Below the pieces are notes generated by a model. The model made no database searches. It worked only from the letters and a program-made list of their open reading frames with translations, and was not told where the DNA came from. A stretch of DNA of 64,000 bases, from positions 378,879,120 to 378,943,119 of the forward strand of contig CM019064.1 of NCBI GenBank assembly GCA_009667805.1, written 5' to 3'. Position numbers and translations under genes: made by a program. The stretch comes from Leptobrachium leishanense. Lineage: Eukaryota > Chordata > Amphibia > Anura > Megophryidae. This document shows positions 33,565-45,354 of this stretch, piece by piece. Position 1 is the stretch's first letter, and the number at the start of each line of letters is the position of its first letter.

Positions 33565-33624
33565 TTTGAAAAGTGAAACGGTGTTTGCAAAGAAACTACA
33601 GACCGAAAATGTCTGAAATTTACA

Positions 33625-33708
33625 TACACTATATTGCCAAAAGTATTCGCTCACCCATCCATATGTGAGTCAAGGCAGGTGAGCGAATACTTTTGGCAAT
33701 ATAGTGTA
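33625..33708. mobile_element. Mini mariner/Tc1 hairpin MITE
   Basis: An 84-bp near-perfect palindrome: CACTATATTGCCAAAAGTAT faces its reverse complement, with TA at both edges. Removing it restores the host element sequence TTTACATAAGATCC-type seen in relatives. Confidence 0.85.
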
Positions 33709-34187
33709 TAAGATCCAATGAATGATTCTAAAAAGGGCTGTTACAGAAAAAAGAAAAAACGATTTAAAAAAAAAAGAAAAATGCCTAAAAGATCCTAAAA
33801 AATCTATACATTAGGAGACTTTTTACTGCAGAATATTATAATCAACGGTTTATTAGAAATTGTATTAAATGGGAATATTTTTAACATTGAAGCCTATGGG
33901 ATTCACCTGAATAAACCTGTCGAATGAAACCACCGAACAGCAGGGCAATTCGGACTTTTCCCTGCTGGTTTTGTTCTCTGAATAGACGAAGCATTGCTTC
34001 TCTATGGGGATTTCACTGCCCTCGAACAGGCAATAAACAGGCACCGTATGTGCAGGCAATTCGCCAACATTTGGCGAATTGCCTGCTCTCTGAATAGCCG
34101 AATGGCCAGGAAAGGTAACCGTACGCTGAATTTCACTGTTCGGTTACCTTTCTCCAGCAATTCGGAGCTCTTTGAATAACCCTGTAA

Positions 34188-34403
34188 GTATATAATACAC
34201 AGTGTAGTATATATTTGAATGGCGGACAGTAATATATAATACACAGTGGGGGTATATATAAACGGCAGGCAATAATATATAATACAGTGATATATATATA
34301 TATTTATCTAGATATAGATATGGCAAAAAGTGATATATAACACACAGTGGGGGTATATATATGAAATGCAGACAGTAATGTATAATACAGTGATATGTAT
34401 ACA
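34188..34403 (+). repeat. A/T-rich tandem array, first segment
   Basis: Units of about 60-70 bp contain GGGGGTATATAT, GGCAGACAGTAATATATAA and TACAGTGATAT. Further segments of the same array lie at about 35705-35778 (reversed), 36005-36088, 36530-36580 and 38232-38290, separated by insertions. Confidence 0.75.
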
Positions 34404-34404
34404 T

Positions 34405-34845
34405 ATTATTATTGTTATTATTAATCTTTATTTATAAAGCGCCAGCATATTCCGCAGTGCTGTACAATGGGCACAGTATAGACAGGGTTACAGTACATCG
34501 AACAACATTTGACAAACCAGTACAGGAGGAGATGAGGGCTTTATTCCCGTAGGAACTCACAATCTAGAAGGGTTGGGGTTGGAAACAGGAGGCGAAGACT
34601 GCACGGTGAGTGTGATGGACTGCACGGTGAGAGTGATGGACTGGTTGCGTCAGTGAGTCGGGTGGTAGGCTTCCCTAAATAGGAATGTTTAAGGTAGCGT
34701 TTGAGGGAGAGCGTTCCAGAGGATGGGGGCTGCGCATGAGAAAACCTGCAGTTGTCATGGGAAGAGGTGATGTGGGGAGAAGCTAGGCGCAAGTCACTGT
34801 TTGACCTTAGGGAGCGGGCTGGGGTGTTTGGTGATTAGTGAGATA
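34405..34845 (+). mobile_element. CR1/L2-type LINE or SINE 3' region
   Basis: Starts with ATTATT repeats and TTTATAAAGCGCCAGCATAT, then GCTGTACAATGGGCACAG and CTCACAATCTAGAAGG. Related tails are at 44022-44145, 58738-58885 and 59538-59695. The family name is uncertain. Confidence 0.5.
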
Positions 34846-34847
34846 TA

Positions 34848-35704
34848 CTGTGTTTCCCCCGAAAATAAGACACTCAGGGTAATTCAAAGAGATCCGAATT
34901 GCTTGAGAAAGGTAACCGAACGCTGAAAATCAGCGTTCGGTTACCTTTCTTGGCCATTCGGCTATCCAGAGAGCAGGCAATTCGCCAAATCATGGCGAAT
35001 TGCCTGAACATACGGTGCCTGTTCGAGGGCAGTGAAAACCCCATCGATTGGGAGTGCAGGCGGTGGATCGTTGTTCCAGTTGCAGAGATTTGGCAAGCAG
35101 GGAGCAGATTCAGTGACACGGAGTCCCAGAGTACAGCGGAGAAGATCCTTTGATTGAGGCATCAGGTGCTGGACAGTCTCATTCATCGAATGGGTGAGAG
35201 GCCTCCCAGGCCGCAGTTTCCAAAATAAGAAACGCGCGCTTCAATATTGTTTAAATCCACAGGGCCCCAACGGTGACTAGTCGAAGATTGTTTTGTTTCA
35301 TTCACTGGCCAGTTGAATACAGTACCCGGGTACCCGAGACAACACACATACACATTTTTGAGCTATTATTCATGGGACTTACACTCCAGAACTGAGGGGT
35401 TAACCGTTTCTTTTACCGATGCGTGTTTTTCCCGCATTACGAATTCTTTGTCATTCAAATACCGTATATGTGTATTATATGCTGCTTTATTGGGATCAGT
35501 AAAGAATATAATATATAAAAATCCACAACCGTGCTGGTGTATAGTTATTCCCTAGTGTGGTGAGACTAACCCGAGGTTTATTCAGCGGCTCCTCCGGGAG
35601 TGAGCGCTACACTTATTTTCGGGGTAGGTTTTATATTTTAGCAGTTATCAAAAAAACACACTAGGTCTTATTTTCAGAGTATAGGTCTTATTTTCAGGGA
35701 TGAG
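34848..35704. mobile_element. hAT-like GAAAATAAGAC repeat with CAGGG fragment inside
   Basis: TGTTTCCCCCGAAAATAAGAC at the left faces CTTATTTTCGGGG and GTCTTATTTTCAGGG at the right. A truncated CAGGG-family piece occupies about 34874-35045, including a perfect GGTAACCGAACGCTGA hairpin. The remainder, to 35613, is unassigned. Confidence 0.45.
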
Positions 35705-35802
35705 TTTCTGTCATTCATATATCTATACATATCACTGTATTATACATTACTGTCTGCATTTTATATATATACCCCCACGGTATTACAAGGACTAGCAGTA
35801 CC

Positions 35803-36009
35803 GACTGGATGGAGTAGAGGTAATGTCACTGCTCTGCGTGGAGAGAGCCTGTGGAGTCATGGGTTCAATCCCAGCAAGTAATCTCTCCAGTAAGTGTCCT
35901 TGGCAAGACACCCAACAGTACATACTCGCCACCCAGGACATACTTGAAAACGAGAGAAATCTCAATGTATCCTTCCTGGTAAAATCCTTTCACATAAAAA
36001 AAATAAAAA
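35803..36009 (+). mobile_element. tRNA-derived SINE, best full copy
   Basis: The 5' region is tRNA-like with recognisable RNA polymerase III boxes: A-box-like TGGAGTAGAGG (35810-35820) and an exact B box GGTTCAATCCC (35862-35872), about 40 bp apart. The body runs through GTAAGTGTCCTTGGCAAG and CATACTTGAAAACGAGAG and ends TCCTTCCTGGTAAAATCCTT plus an A-rich tail. Other copies: 18274, 20602, 24210/32401 and 33366. Tail-only pieces: 6300, 43421, 57121 and 58147. Confidence 0.85.
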
Positions 36010-36089
36010 TAGCAGAAATATATATACAATACATAATGGGGGTATATATGAATGGCAGACAATAATATATAATACAGTGATTATTGCCA

Positions 36090-36529
36090 TATTGAATATC
36101 TGCCTTGCCTTGGCTAGTTCTCTTTAGAGATCTTTTCTTTGAGAATAATCATGTCTTATCATTGCTCACAACTCCGTCTTCGCTTCACCCAGGTCCTTTT
36201 TGTTTTGTTTTTAATTGCTATGGTAACCTGCATCATGCAGGTCGCATATACCTTGTGTCATCAAGCCGCGCCTCTCCCAGAAGTGTATGCCGTTTCCATG
36301 TGGTTCGGTGTCCACCGTGAGAGTGCGCGAGCATTGGGTAAGCCTCATTATTGTTTATGTATAAATATATGTCTTGTAGTACATGCCTGTATACCTTGAG
36401 AAAGGCTCTTAAAGGGCCGAAACGTTGGTCAAGCTGACAGGTACTCATTTTAGGATGTTTTGAACAATAAATATTTTTACTTTTATCTCTAATTCCCAAT
36501 GTGCATCCCATTCTGTTTTTTGCTGTATC
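36090..36529 (+). mobile_element. Unclassified insertion with GGCCGAAACG motif
   Basis: Inserted in the tandem array. Near 36393-36436 it reads CTTGAGAAAGGCTC, an 8-nt loop, GGGCCGAAACGTTGG and CAAG. The stem-loop followed by GAAACG resembles the hammerhead-like motifs at 16481 and 60991, but the CUGANGA box is degraded. It ends with AATAAATATTTTTAC-type tail DNA. Possibly a Penelope-like end. Confidence 0.4.
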
Positions 36530-36580
36530 TAGATATAGATATGGCAGAAAGTGATATATAACACACAAGGGGGGTATATA

Positions 36581-38231
36581 CAGTCAGGTCCATAAATATT
36601 GGGACATCAACACAATTCTAACATCTTTGGCTCTATACACCACCACAATGGAGTTGGAATAAAACAAACACAATGTGCTTTAACTGCAGACTGTCAGCTT
36701 TAATTTGAGGGTATGTACATCCAACTCAGGTGAACGGTGTAGGACTTAGAGCAGTTTGCAGATGTGCCTCCCACTTGTTAAGGGACCAAAAGTAATGGGA
36801 CAATTGGCTTCTCAGCTGTTCCATGGCCAGGTGTGTGATATTCCCTCATTACCCCAATTACAATGTGCAGATAAAAGGCCCAGAAATCATTTCAAGTGTG
36901 CTATTTGCATTTGGAATCTGTTGCTGTCAACTCTCAAGATGAGATCCAAAGAACTGTCACTATCAGTGAAGCAAGCCATCATTAGGCTGAAGAAACAAAA
37001 CAAACCCATCAGAGAGATAGCAAGAACATTAGGCGTGGCCAAAACAACTGTTTGGAACATTCTCAAAAAGAAGGAACGCACCGGTGAGCTCAGCAACACC
37101 AAAAGACCCGGGAGACCAAGGAAAACAACTGTGGTGGATGACCGAAGAATTCTTTCCCTGGTGAAGAAAACATCCTTCACAACAGTTGGCCAGATCAAGA
37201 ACACTCTCCAGGAGATAGGTGTATATGTGTGTCAAAGTCAACAATCAAGAGAAGACTTTACCAGAGTGAATACAGAGGGTTCACCACAAGATGTAAACCA
37301 TTGGTGAGCCTCAAAAAAAGGAAGGCCGGATTATAGTTTGCCAAACAACACCTAACAAAGCCTTCACAGTTCTGGAACAAGATCCTATGGACAGATGAGA
37401 CCAAGGTCAACTTGTACCAGAGTGATGGGAAGAGAGGAGTATGGAGAAGGAAAGGAACTGCTCATGATCCTAAGCATACCACCTCATCAGTGAAGCATGG
37501 TGGTGGTAGTGTCATGGCGTGGGCATGTATGGCTGCCAATGGAACTGGTTCTCTTGTATTTATTGATGATGTGACTGCTGACAAAAGTGGCAGGATGATT
37601 TCTGAAGTGTTTCGGGCAATATTCTCTGCTCACATTCAGTCAAATGCTGCAGAACTCATTGGACAGTGCTTCACAGTGCAGATGGACAATGACCCAAAGC
37701 ATACTGCAAAAGCAACCAAAGAGTTTTTGAAGGGACAGAAGTGGAATGTTATGCAATGGCCAAGTCAATCACCTGACCTGAATCCCATTGAGCATGCATT
37801 TCACTTGCTGAAGACAAAACTGAAGGGAAAATGCCCCAAGAACAAGCAGGAACTGAAGACAGTTGCAGTAGAGGCCTGGCAGAGCATGACCAGGGATGAA
37901 ACCCAGCATCTGGTGATGTCTATGCGTTCCAGAATTCAGGCTGTGATTGACTGCAAAGGATTTGCAACCAAGTATTAAGAAGGGAACGTTTGATTTATGA
38001 TTATTATTCTGTCCCATTACTTTTGGTCCCTTAACAAGTGGGAGGCACATCTGCAAACTGCTGTAAGTCCTACACCGTTCACCTGAGATGGATGTACATA
38101 CCCTCAAATTAAAGCTGACAGTCTGCAGTTAAAGCACATTGTGTTTGTTTCATTCCAACTCCATTGTGGTGGTGTATAGAGCCAAAGATGTTAGATTTGT
38201 GTCGACGTCCCAATATTTCTGGACCTGACTG
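36581..38231 (+). mobile_element. Tc1 family B element
   Basis: 1651 bp with ends CAGTCAGGTCCATAAATATT and its inverse, TA on both sides (36579-36580 and 38232-38233). Inserted into the A/T-rich tandem array. A different family from the four family-A copies. Confidence 0.93.
36939..37978 (+). pseudogene. Tc1 family B transposase (broken)
   Basis: Starts MRSKELSLSVKQAIIRLKKQ at 36939 and ends GFATKY with the stop at 37976-37978. N-terminal helix-turn-helix (PIREIARTLGVAKTTVWNIL) and basic GRPRK linker. A 2-bp insertion near 37228 shifts the frame before the region reading STIKRR. A TAG interrupts it near 37335. Downstream it is open for about 190 residues with the catalytic triad regions LWTDETK, QMDNDPKHTAK and [11 protein letters not shown]. 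Family members are usually about 340 residues. Dead, but with few lesions. Confidence 0.92.
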
Positions 38232-38289
38232 TATATGAAATGCCGACAGTAATGTATAATACAGTGATATGTATAGATATATGAATGAC

Positions 38290-38829
38290 AGAAAGAATCC
38301 GACAAGCCGCTGGAAATAGCCGACAAGCCACTGAACAAGGGTGAAAAAAAAAATACTGCAACTTTCAAAAGCCGTTTAATAAAAACCTACTGCATGAATA
38401 TGCCTGGAAATAACATAAGAGGTCTTATGAATAATAATAAAAAGGTCCTAAAAAATAAATAAAGAGACTTTTTGCTGCAAATGAAAAGCATAAACAGTTG
38501 AATAAGTATTTAATATAAACAGGAATATTTTTAACATTGAAACCTATGGGATTTGCCTGATTAAACCTGCCAAATTAAAGCACCGCAAATCAGGGCATTT
38601 CACTGACATTTCTCTGCTGTTCAGTGTTCTCTGAATAGAGGAACCATTGCTTCTCTATGGGGAGTTCACTGCTTAAACTCACTTCACTAAATTTCACTGG
38701 CGATTCACCAATATTTGGCAAACTGCCAGCTTTTTGAACAGCCGAATGGCCACAAAACTGCACCGCACAAGGTATTTCACTCTTCGGTGCTATTTTAGGG
38801 GCCAATTTGATGCTCTTTGTATAACCCTG
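38290..38829 (+). mobile_element. CAGGG-end element, 5'-truncated diverged copy
   Basis: Contains TTTTTAACATTGAAACC, CCTATGGGATTTGCC, and ends CTTTGTATAACCCTG. The left end is lost in the tandem array. Confidence 0.65.
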
Positions 38830-39780
38830 CTGGTGACTGTGTGTCCATTAGTTTCAGGTTTTGGGATCCACCAACAGCACTCAATGTGAAAACTAGTTAA
38901 TTGTGAAGTCAACTGGGCAATGAATGCTCTGTCACTGAAACACAAGGTAATTCATGTGATATCTTCACATGTATAAGCAATCACCTGTATGCGTGGTCTA
39001 CAAATTTAGTCTTAAAGATCCTAGGAATTTAGTTTATCAACTAAACCAAACATGGTTTTCATGGACATTATATAACAGTATCCATGTGCTAAAGTAGTGT
39101 AAGAACATGATATTACAATATATGTGGTGACTGTGGTTACAGGTGGTTGCTAAGCCGTCATCTCAAGACATGGATGGAAGGATAGCTTATTGTCGACACA
39201 GGTTGGTGAGATCTGCAAGGTAGGAACCAAAGTGTTCCACTTTGGTGGCTGCAAGGAATGAACGTCCAATCCATCCTGGTTGGGAACCACTGATATAGGG
39301 TGGCCTAAAAAAATCTGTCTTCCCAATCTTGCTGACACTGATGATCCTTTGTAGTTATCGCTTTGGTTAATTTGTCCCTTATTGTGTCCCATCCCAAACC
39401 AGGAAGATAAGTGGCATGGAGTGGGGAGATAATTCTGACTCCCCTTACAAGGTGAGTAGAGAGAGCACCACTAGTTGACCTAAGAATTGGAACCAAAGAC
39501 TAAATGCTACTACAAGAGCTACTGGTTTCTATTCCTCTACCAAGTGCACTTAAAATTGTAAATGAATAAGCCAGATCTAAAAAATAAATATACATCTATC
39601 TCCCTTTCTGTTACTGTTCCTCATGCACATGTGTATATTTAGTAGGAGATGAGAAGTGTGTAATTGTGAGTATTGTTGTTTGCCCTTGGTTTAAATCAGG
39701 GACATTTTTAGTTTTATGTTATAGCCTCATTTTTGTATGCTGCACTTTAAGAAATTTTGATGTAAAAATAAACATCTGTG
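38830..39780. other. Unassigned stretch
   Basis: No gene or recognised element. Confidence 0.5.
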
Positions 39781-40672
39781 TTTAACACTAGGGATGAGCC
39801 GAACACCCCCGAGTTCGGTTCGTATTCCAAATGTTCAAATCCGAACTCGAACTCGAACTCAAACTCAATGCAAGTCAATGGGGCTGAAAATTATATTTTT
39901 AGAGTGCCCTCCAAGAGGGCATATATGCTAGATATTTGCCATAAAAGGTGTATGGGGGTCCTGGTAGTGCTCTGGGGGACAGGAAACAAGGACAAAAAGT
40001 TTTTAAAAAAACGTTTTTAAAGGGACAGTGAGTTTTCCATGAAATAAGGGGTAAAAATAAAAACCAAAAATTCCTTCAAATATCGTGCCTAGTAGGTCCC
40101 CATAACCTGCCCATGAAGTGGCGGATTTCTAGGATGTATAGAAACACTTGAAAAAACAAAGAAATTACGTTTCAAAAGACGGTAAATGCTTTTCCTTTAA
40201 TCTATCCATAAATAACTGCTTGGGGCGGCAGTCTGTATGAAAAGAGGAGACATTTTCGGACACATAGAAAAAGTTTAGTGATTTTTTTGGCTAAATGATT
40301 GTGAAACTTATGCAGGCTTTGGATGAAAGTAACAATAGGTGCTTTAAAAGTGGGCCTTTAGGGTCGGCAACAGTGCCGTCACACCGTAACCCCTCTGAGG
40401 ATATGAATCTGATACAGGCTTCAGTGGCAGTGCACCCAAATATTGTGCTTTTGGTGCCAGGCCTGCAAGTACTATCATACAGTAACCCCTCTGTAGTATT
40501 GTGGAAGAATGCAGGGGTGGAGCTTGCGGTCCTATATTAAAAAGATATGCATCTGTTAAAGGCGTCAGTGCACCCAGATATTGTGCTTTTAGTGCCAGGC
40601 CAGCAAGTGCATTCATACAGTAACCCCTCTGTGGTATTGTGGAAGAATGCAGGGGTGGACCATGTGGTCCTA

Positions 40673-42294
40673 CAGTTGTGTTCAAAATTATTCAACCCCC
40701 AATGCTGTAAAGGGTGTTAGGGAATTTAGTGTACATTTGTAATTGTATTCAGAATGAAATCCTACAAGGACTTTTTAAAGAACCATATGTAACTAAAATG
40801 ACATCAATTGGTTTTGTAATACAGTAGTAAATGTTTCTTTTGTGAATTCTTCATTGACACAATTATTCAACCCCTTTAAAGACTACCACTCTGAAGAACA
40901 GAGGTTCATTCAAGTGTTTTCAATCAGGTATTGAAAACACCTGTGGATGTCACGGAGCAGCAATAAAGCATAATAAGCACCAATTAGGCAGCTTTAAAAT
41001 GACTATGATACTCAGCTCCTTCTAGACATTTACTGGTGTGGTTACAAACATGGTGAAGTCAAGAGAATGGTCCAGGAAGACAAGAGAAGAGGTGATTACT
41101 CTTCACAGGAAGGGCAATGGCTATAAGAAGATTGCAAAGATGTTAAACATACCAAGAGAGACCATAGGAAGCATCATTTGCAAATTCAAGGCAAAGGGCA
41201 CTGTTGAAACGCTACCTGGTCGTGGCAGAAAGAAGATGCTGACTTCGAATGCTGTGCGCTACCTGAAGCGTAGAGTGGAGAAAAGTCCCCGTGTGACTGC
41301 TGAGGAACTGAGAAAAGATTTGTCAGATGTGGGTACTGAAGTTTCAGCTCAGACAATACGCGCACACTGCGTAATGAAGGCCTCCATGCCAGAACTCCCA
41401 GGCGCACCCCCTTGCTGTCTCCAAAGAATAAGAAGAGTCGACTGCAGTATGCCAAAAGTCATGTGGACAAACCACAGAAGTTTTGGGATAGTGTTCTGTG
41501 GACTGATGAAACAAAATTAGAACTGTTTGGGCCCATGGATCAGCGCTATGTTTGGAGGAGGAAGAACAAGGCCTATGAAGAAAAGAACACCTTGCCTACT
41601 GTGAAGCAAGGCGGGGGGTCAATCATGCTTTGGGGCTGTTTTGCTTCTGCAGGTACAGGGAAGCTTCAGCGTGTGCAAGGTCCCATGAATTCTCTTCAGT
41701 ATACTACCAGGAGATATTGGATGACAATGTGATGCAGTCCGTCACAAACCTGAGGCTTGGGAGACGTTGGACCTTTCAACAGGACAATGATCCCAAGCAT
41801 ACCTCCAAGTCCACTAGAGCATGGTTGCAGATTAAAGGCTGGAACATTTTGGAGTGGCCATCGCAGTCACCTGACTTAAATCCGATTGAGAACCTCTGGT
41901 GGGACTTAAAGAAAGCAATTGCAGTGCGCAAGCCTAAGAATGTGACTGAACTGGAGGCTTTTGCCCATGACAAATGGGCGAAGATACCCGTAGATCGCTG
42001 CAAGACACTTGTGTCAAGCTATGCTTCACGTTTAAAAGCTGTTATAACTGTAAAAGGATGTTGTACTAAGTACTAAGATTGAATGTCACTTGGCGGTTGA
42101 ATAAAACTGATAATGATGTGAACACAGAAAAGACATTTGTGGTTATTTCATTATAAATGTTATGTTATATTTGTCTGACCTACAAGTGCCTCTTTGATTT
42201 AATTGTAAGCAAGATGACTGAATGATCAAAATCAATGTCAAACTGGCCAAAACACTCAATTTCAGTGGGGGTTGAATAATTGTGAACACAACTG
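40673..42294 (+). mobile_element. Tc1 family A, copy 2
   Basis: 1622 bp, CAGTTGTGTTCAAAATTATT ends, TA at 40671-40672 and 42295-42296. Nested in the hAT element. Confidence 0.95.
41050..42076 (+). pseudogene. Tc1 family A transposase, copy 2 (frameshifted)
   Basis: Starts [18 protein letters not shown] at 41050; stop at 42074-42076. Two lesions relative to copies 1 and 3: a 1-bp loss near 41361 (ATACGCGCAC against ATACGGCGCAC) and a 5-bp insertion near 41703 (CAGTATACTACCAGG). Helix-turn-helix, PGRGRKK linker, [17 protein letters not shown] and [12 protein letters not shown] are all readable in segments. The second and third catalytic residues have the 34-residue spacing of Tc1 enzymes. Confidence 0.94.
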
Positions 42295-42627
42295 TAGCTC
42301 TGTGAGCCCATGATTGGGCAAAATTTGCCCAATCAGGACTCTGAGCCATGATTATCATAGTGTTGAACCCGTCTTGCACCAGACCTGTGGTCAGGTGCAA
42401 GGCTGTAGCCAATTACGAGCTTCAGGCCAGTGGGAAAGTGCATTGTGGTCCATTGTGGTCAAACATGCGGCGAACACCTGGAAATGTTCGGAGTTCGTGA
42501 ACAGAACGAACAGGCTAAGTTCGGTCCGAACTCCGAACCGTCCGAACCGAACAGCTCACCCCTATTTAACACATGCATAAAGGTGAAAATTTGGTGAGTT
42601 AATGTGTTCATGCTTATCAGTATAGAC

Positions 42628-42811
42628 CAGTGGTTCTCAACTCTGTCCTCATGTACCCATAACATGCCATGTTTTAAGGATTACCCCTTGTGGAAATACA
42701 GACTGAATCCTGTAATCACTGAGCAGCAAATCAGATCACCTGTGCTGTGCTTCAGATATTTGGAAAACCTGACCTGTTAGGGGGTCCAGAGGACAGTGTT
42801 GAGAACCACCG
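42628..42811. mobile_element. hAT MITE 1 of a tandem pair
   Basis: CAGTGGTTCTCAAC to GTTGAGAACCACCG. Flanking 8-mers are GTATAGAC (42620-42627) and GTGTAGAC (42812-42819). Confidence 0.82.
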
Positions 42812-42819
42812 GTGTAGAC

Positions 42820-42954
42820 CAGTGGTTCCCAACCGCGGTCCTCAAGTAACCCTAACAGGTCAGGTTTTTGCAGGATTCAGTTCGCTTTTCTCCAAGGTAA
42901 TCCTTAATATCTGGTCTGTTAGGGGTACTTGAGAACCGCGGTTGGGAACCACTG
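42820..42954. mobile_element. hAT MITE 2 of a tandem pair
   Basis: CAGTGGTTCCCAACCGCGG to CCGCGGTTGGGAACCACTG. Flanks are GTGTAGAC (42812-42819) and GTGTAAAC (42955-42962). It shares a duplication with MITE 1. Confidence 0.82.
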
Positions 42955-42962
42955 GTGTAAAC

Positions 42963-43420
42963 GACTGAAAAAACATTTAACCAATTTATTGTGTGGATAA
43001 CATTGACTCAACATTGATTGAGATTTTGTTCTACTTTTATAGTTACAGAGCTGCTCAAATGTTCGTACAAGTCATTTATCACACACATGTTCCCTATAGG
43101 GGGACAAAACTGAGCCTCCCTCCCCAAGGCTCACATTTCTCCTCTTCTTATGCATGCATGGTCATCAGCAATAGAGTTTTCAAGGGTTGCTCATTTCATG
43201 CACTATTTTGGCTATCATCCTCAGTTTATGATACAGAGATGTCTGTAGTAGTTGTGCTTCGGGACATCTGAGAAATTCTAAAAAAAAATTGTTCCTTGAT
43301 TTTAACCATTAGTTAGTACATTTAATCAGATAGTCTACTTCTAATAGTCTATTGTAGTCCAAGACACTACAATAGAACGGCTGCAAATACATTTCTAATC
43401 CCAACAGTCCATTCAATTAA
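42963..43420. other. Unassigned stretch
   Basis: No gene or recognised repeat. Confidence 0.5.
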
Positions 43421-43530
43421 ATAATTTATTTATTTATTTATAAAGGATTTTACCAGGAAGGATACATTGAGATTTCTCTCGTTTTCAAGTATGTCCTGGG
43501 TTCAAGAACATTGAAGTGTTACAGTTACAG
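43421..43530 (-). mobile_element. SINE-tail element with alternative body
   Basis: The reverse strand reads CTGTAACTGTAACACTTCAA, then AACCCAGGACATACTTGAAA and the same tail as the SINE (TCCTTCCTGGTAAAATCC), then TTATAAATAAATAAAT. 58147-58250 has the same alternative body. Confidence 0.65.
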
Positions 43531-44021
43531 ATGCCGCGCTGGATTCCCTCAGAAAGCCACAACCTAACATAGACAAACAGATGTCAGAGAAAATTTGGGA
43601 AACACATGTCTGAGAACTCCATAGGGTACTTTTTTTTATTATATTACTGCTCTAATGGATAAGCCCACCAACACAGGTGACAGAAAAAGGAAACTCCTCT
43701 TATAATGTTGCTTTTAGGCTGTAGACATAAATACATGCACACTGCTTCCCATTACAGAATATGCTAATGAGCCTTCCTACACATTCAGACCTTTAATCAG
43801 TGTGAGCTATGGTTCATCTCATTAGCGGAATGTCATTTTATAGCAAGTAAATACATGGAAAGGGGGAGGCGGATTATTATCATAAGGGTGACACTTCCTT
43901 TATAGTGTAAAGCTTAGTGCTAAAGTAGTTAACAAAAGGGTGAGAAAATCCACAGAGACTAGACAAAAGATCTGACTATCCCCGTCTTGTAGCACTATTT
44001 GTCCTTTCAATTAACTGAAGG
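43531..44021. other. Unassigned stretch
   Basis: No gene or recognised repeat. Confidence 0.5.
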
Positions 44022-44145
44022 ACCTATTATGATTATTCGCATTCATATAGCGCCAGCCTTTCCACAGCGCTTTACAATAAAGAATGGGAATTAAACTACA
44101 ATCAAATGAGAGACAAGACATGTACAGGGCCCTGCTCAGATTGTT
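44022..44145 (+). mobile_element. CR1/L2-type 3'-end fragment
   Basis: TTATGATTATTCGCATTCAT, then ATAGCGCCAGCC and CAGCGCTTTACAAT, ending at CAGGGCCCTGCTCA. Related to 34405, 58738 and 59538. Confidence 0.5.
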
Positions 44146-44436
44146 TATCTTTAAACAGTATATAGATGTCTGAATCTTTAAAATGTGACCTATATCAGCC
44201 ACAATCGAGATCATACCATCAAGCTAATGCATTGGTGGAGCACCAACAGTAGAATCAGAAGCATCAGAGGTGCAGTGCCTTTTCATTATACACATCTTGG
44301 TTATCTTGGCTTAAATTTTGATAATTTGGTTTTCCCCTGACCATAATTTATTGTACAGGAACTAAAATTTCCCCTACTGTTGGCCGGATCACAATTGACT
44401 GATAAGCTATCAGCTAGAACCGATATGTCTAATAGA

Positions 44437-45046
44437 CATAGAAACATAGAAACATAGAAAAATGTCGGCAGATAAGAACCTTCCGGCCCATCTAGTCTGC
44501 CCAATTACATGGATACTTTACCTGGATTTATCTTTTGTTTAGGATAGCCTTATGCCTATCCCATGCCAGCTTAAATTCAATCACTGTTTTGGCCTCTACC
44601 ACTTCAACTGGAAGGCTGTTCCATGTATCCACCACCCTCTCAGTAAAATAATGCTTCCTGATGTTACTTTTAAACCTTTGCCCCTCTAATCTAAGACTAT
44701 GTCCTCTTGTTTTGCTATTTTGTTTCCTTTTAAATATACTCCCTTCCTCTACCTTGTGGATTCCCTTTACGTATTTAAATGTTTCTATCATATCTCCTCT
44801 GTCTCGTCTTTTTTCCAAGCTGTACATGTTAAGATCATTAAGCCTTTCCTGGTAACTTTTCTCCTTCAAGCCGTACACCATTTTAGTAGCCCTTCTCTGA
44901 ACTCTCTCTAAGATGTCTATATCCTTCTGGAGATACGGTCTCCAGTACTGCACACAGTACTCCAAGTGAGGTCTCACCAGTGCTCTGTACAGTGGCATGA
45001 TCACTTCCCTTTTCCTACTGCTAATACCTCTCCCTACACAAGACCT
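44437..45046 (-). mobile_element. LINE copy 3, 5'-truncated
   Basis: C-terminal RT domain and 3' end of the LINE at 13331-15711. Open from about 45046 to 44528 (VGRGISSRKREVIMPLYRAL to WDRHKAILNKR) without a lesion. Short GAAACATA repeats mark the 3' end at 44437-44460. Truncated by about 1.7 kb relative to copy 1. Confidence 0.92.
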
Positions 45047-45354
45047 TTCTGATATTACCACCGCATCACAAGCTGGACTTGTGACATGGATGTTTCAGCA
45101 GATTACTGTAAAATAACAGCTCCTATATTTTGTTGTGTAGCAATTAATTTGCTGCCAGAAGGTTGACGAATGAGCAATTCCGTCAAAGCTCATTCTTGTT
45201 CTTTGCAGCTAATTTTAATGAAAAAAATACCACCTTTCAAAAGCAAGTTCTAAGTGATTTTGCAAAATCACTTAACATGTCAATCTAGAGTTCCCATTGT
45301 TCTTCCATAGCTCCTTCTGCAGCTCCTGTGTTCCTGCTCATGTGATTTCTCATA
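45047..45354. other. Unassigned stretch
   Basis: No gene or recognised repeat. Confidence 0.5.

Larger units (their letters stand above)
33183..34184 (+). mobile_element. CAGGG-end element with two nested insertions
   Basis: CAGGGTTATTCAAAGAGA to TCTTTGAATAACCCTG with TA outside both ends. Same family and orientation as 22854-23724. A SINE (33366-33564) and a mini mariner hairpin (33625-33708) are inserted. Confidence 0.8.
39789..42564. mobile_element. hAT non-autonomous element containing a Tc1
   Basis: Ends TAGGGATGAGCC and GGCTCACCCCTA-like (GCTCACCCCTA), flanked by a perfect 8-bp duplication TTTAACAC (39781-39788 and 42565-42572). The interior has GTTCGG/CCGAAC-rich termini and a tandem duplication of about 130 bp (40390-40670, landmarks TATTGTGCTTTT and CAGTAACCCCTCTG). 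Tc1 family A copy 2 is inserted at 40673. Confidence 0.9.

Noticed and set aside
35069..35613. Possible solo LTR (TGTTCC...GCTACA)
   Set aside because: The ends look LTR-like but the flanking five bases do not match and no polypurine or primer site is visible.
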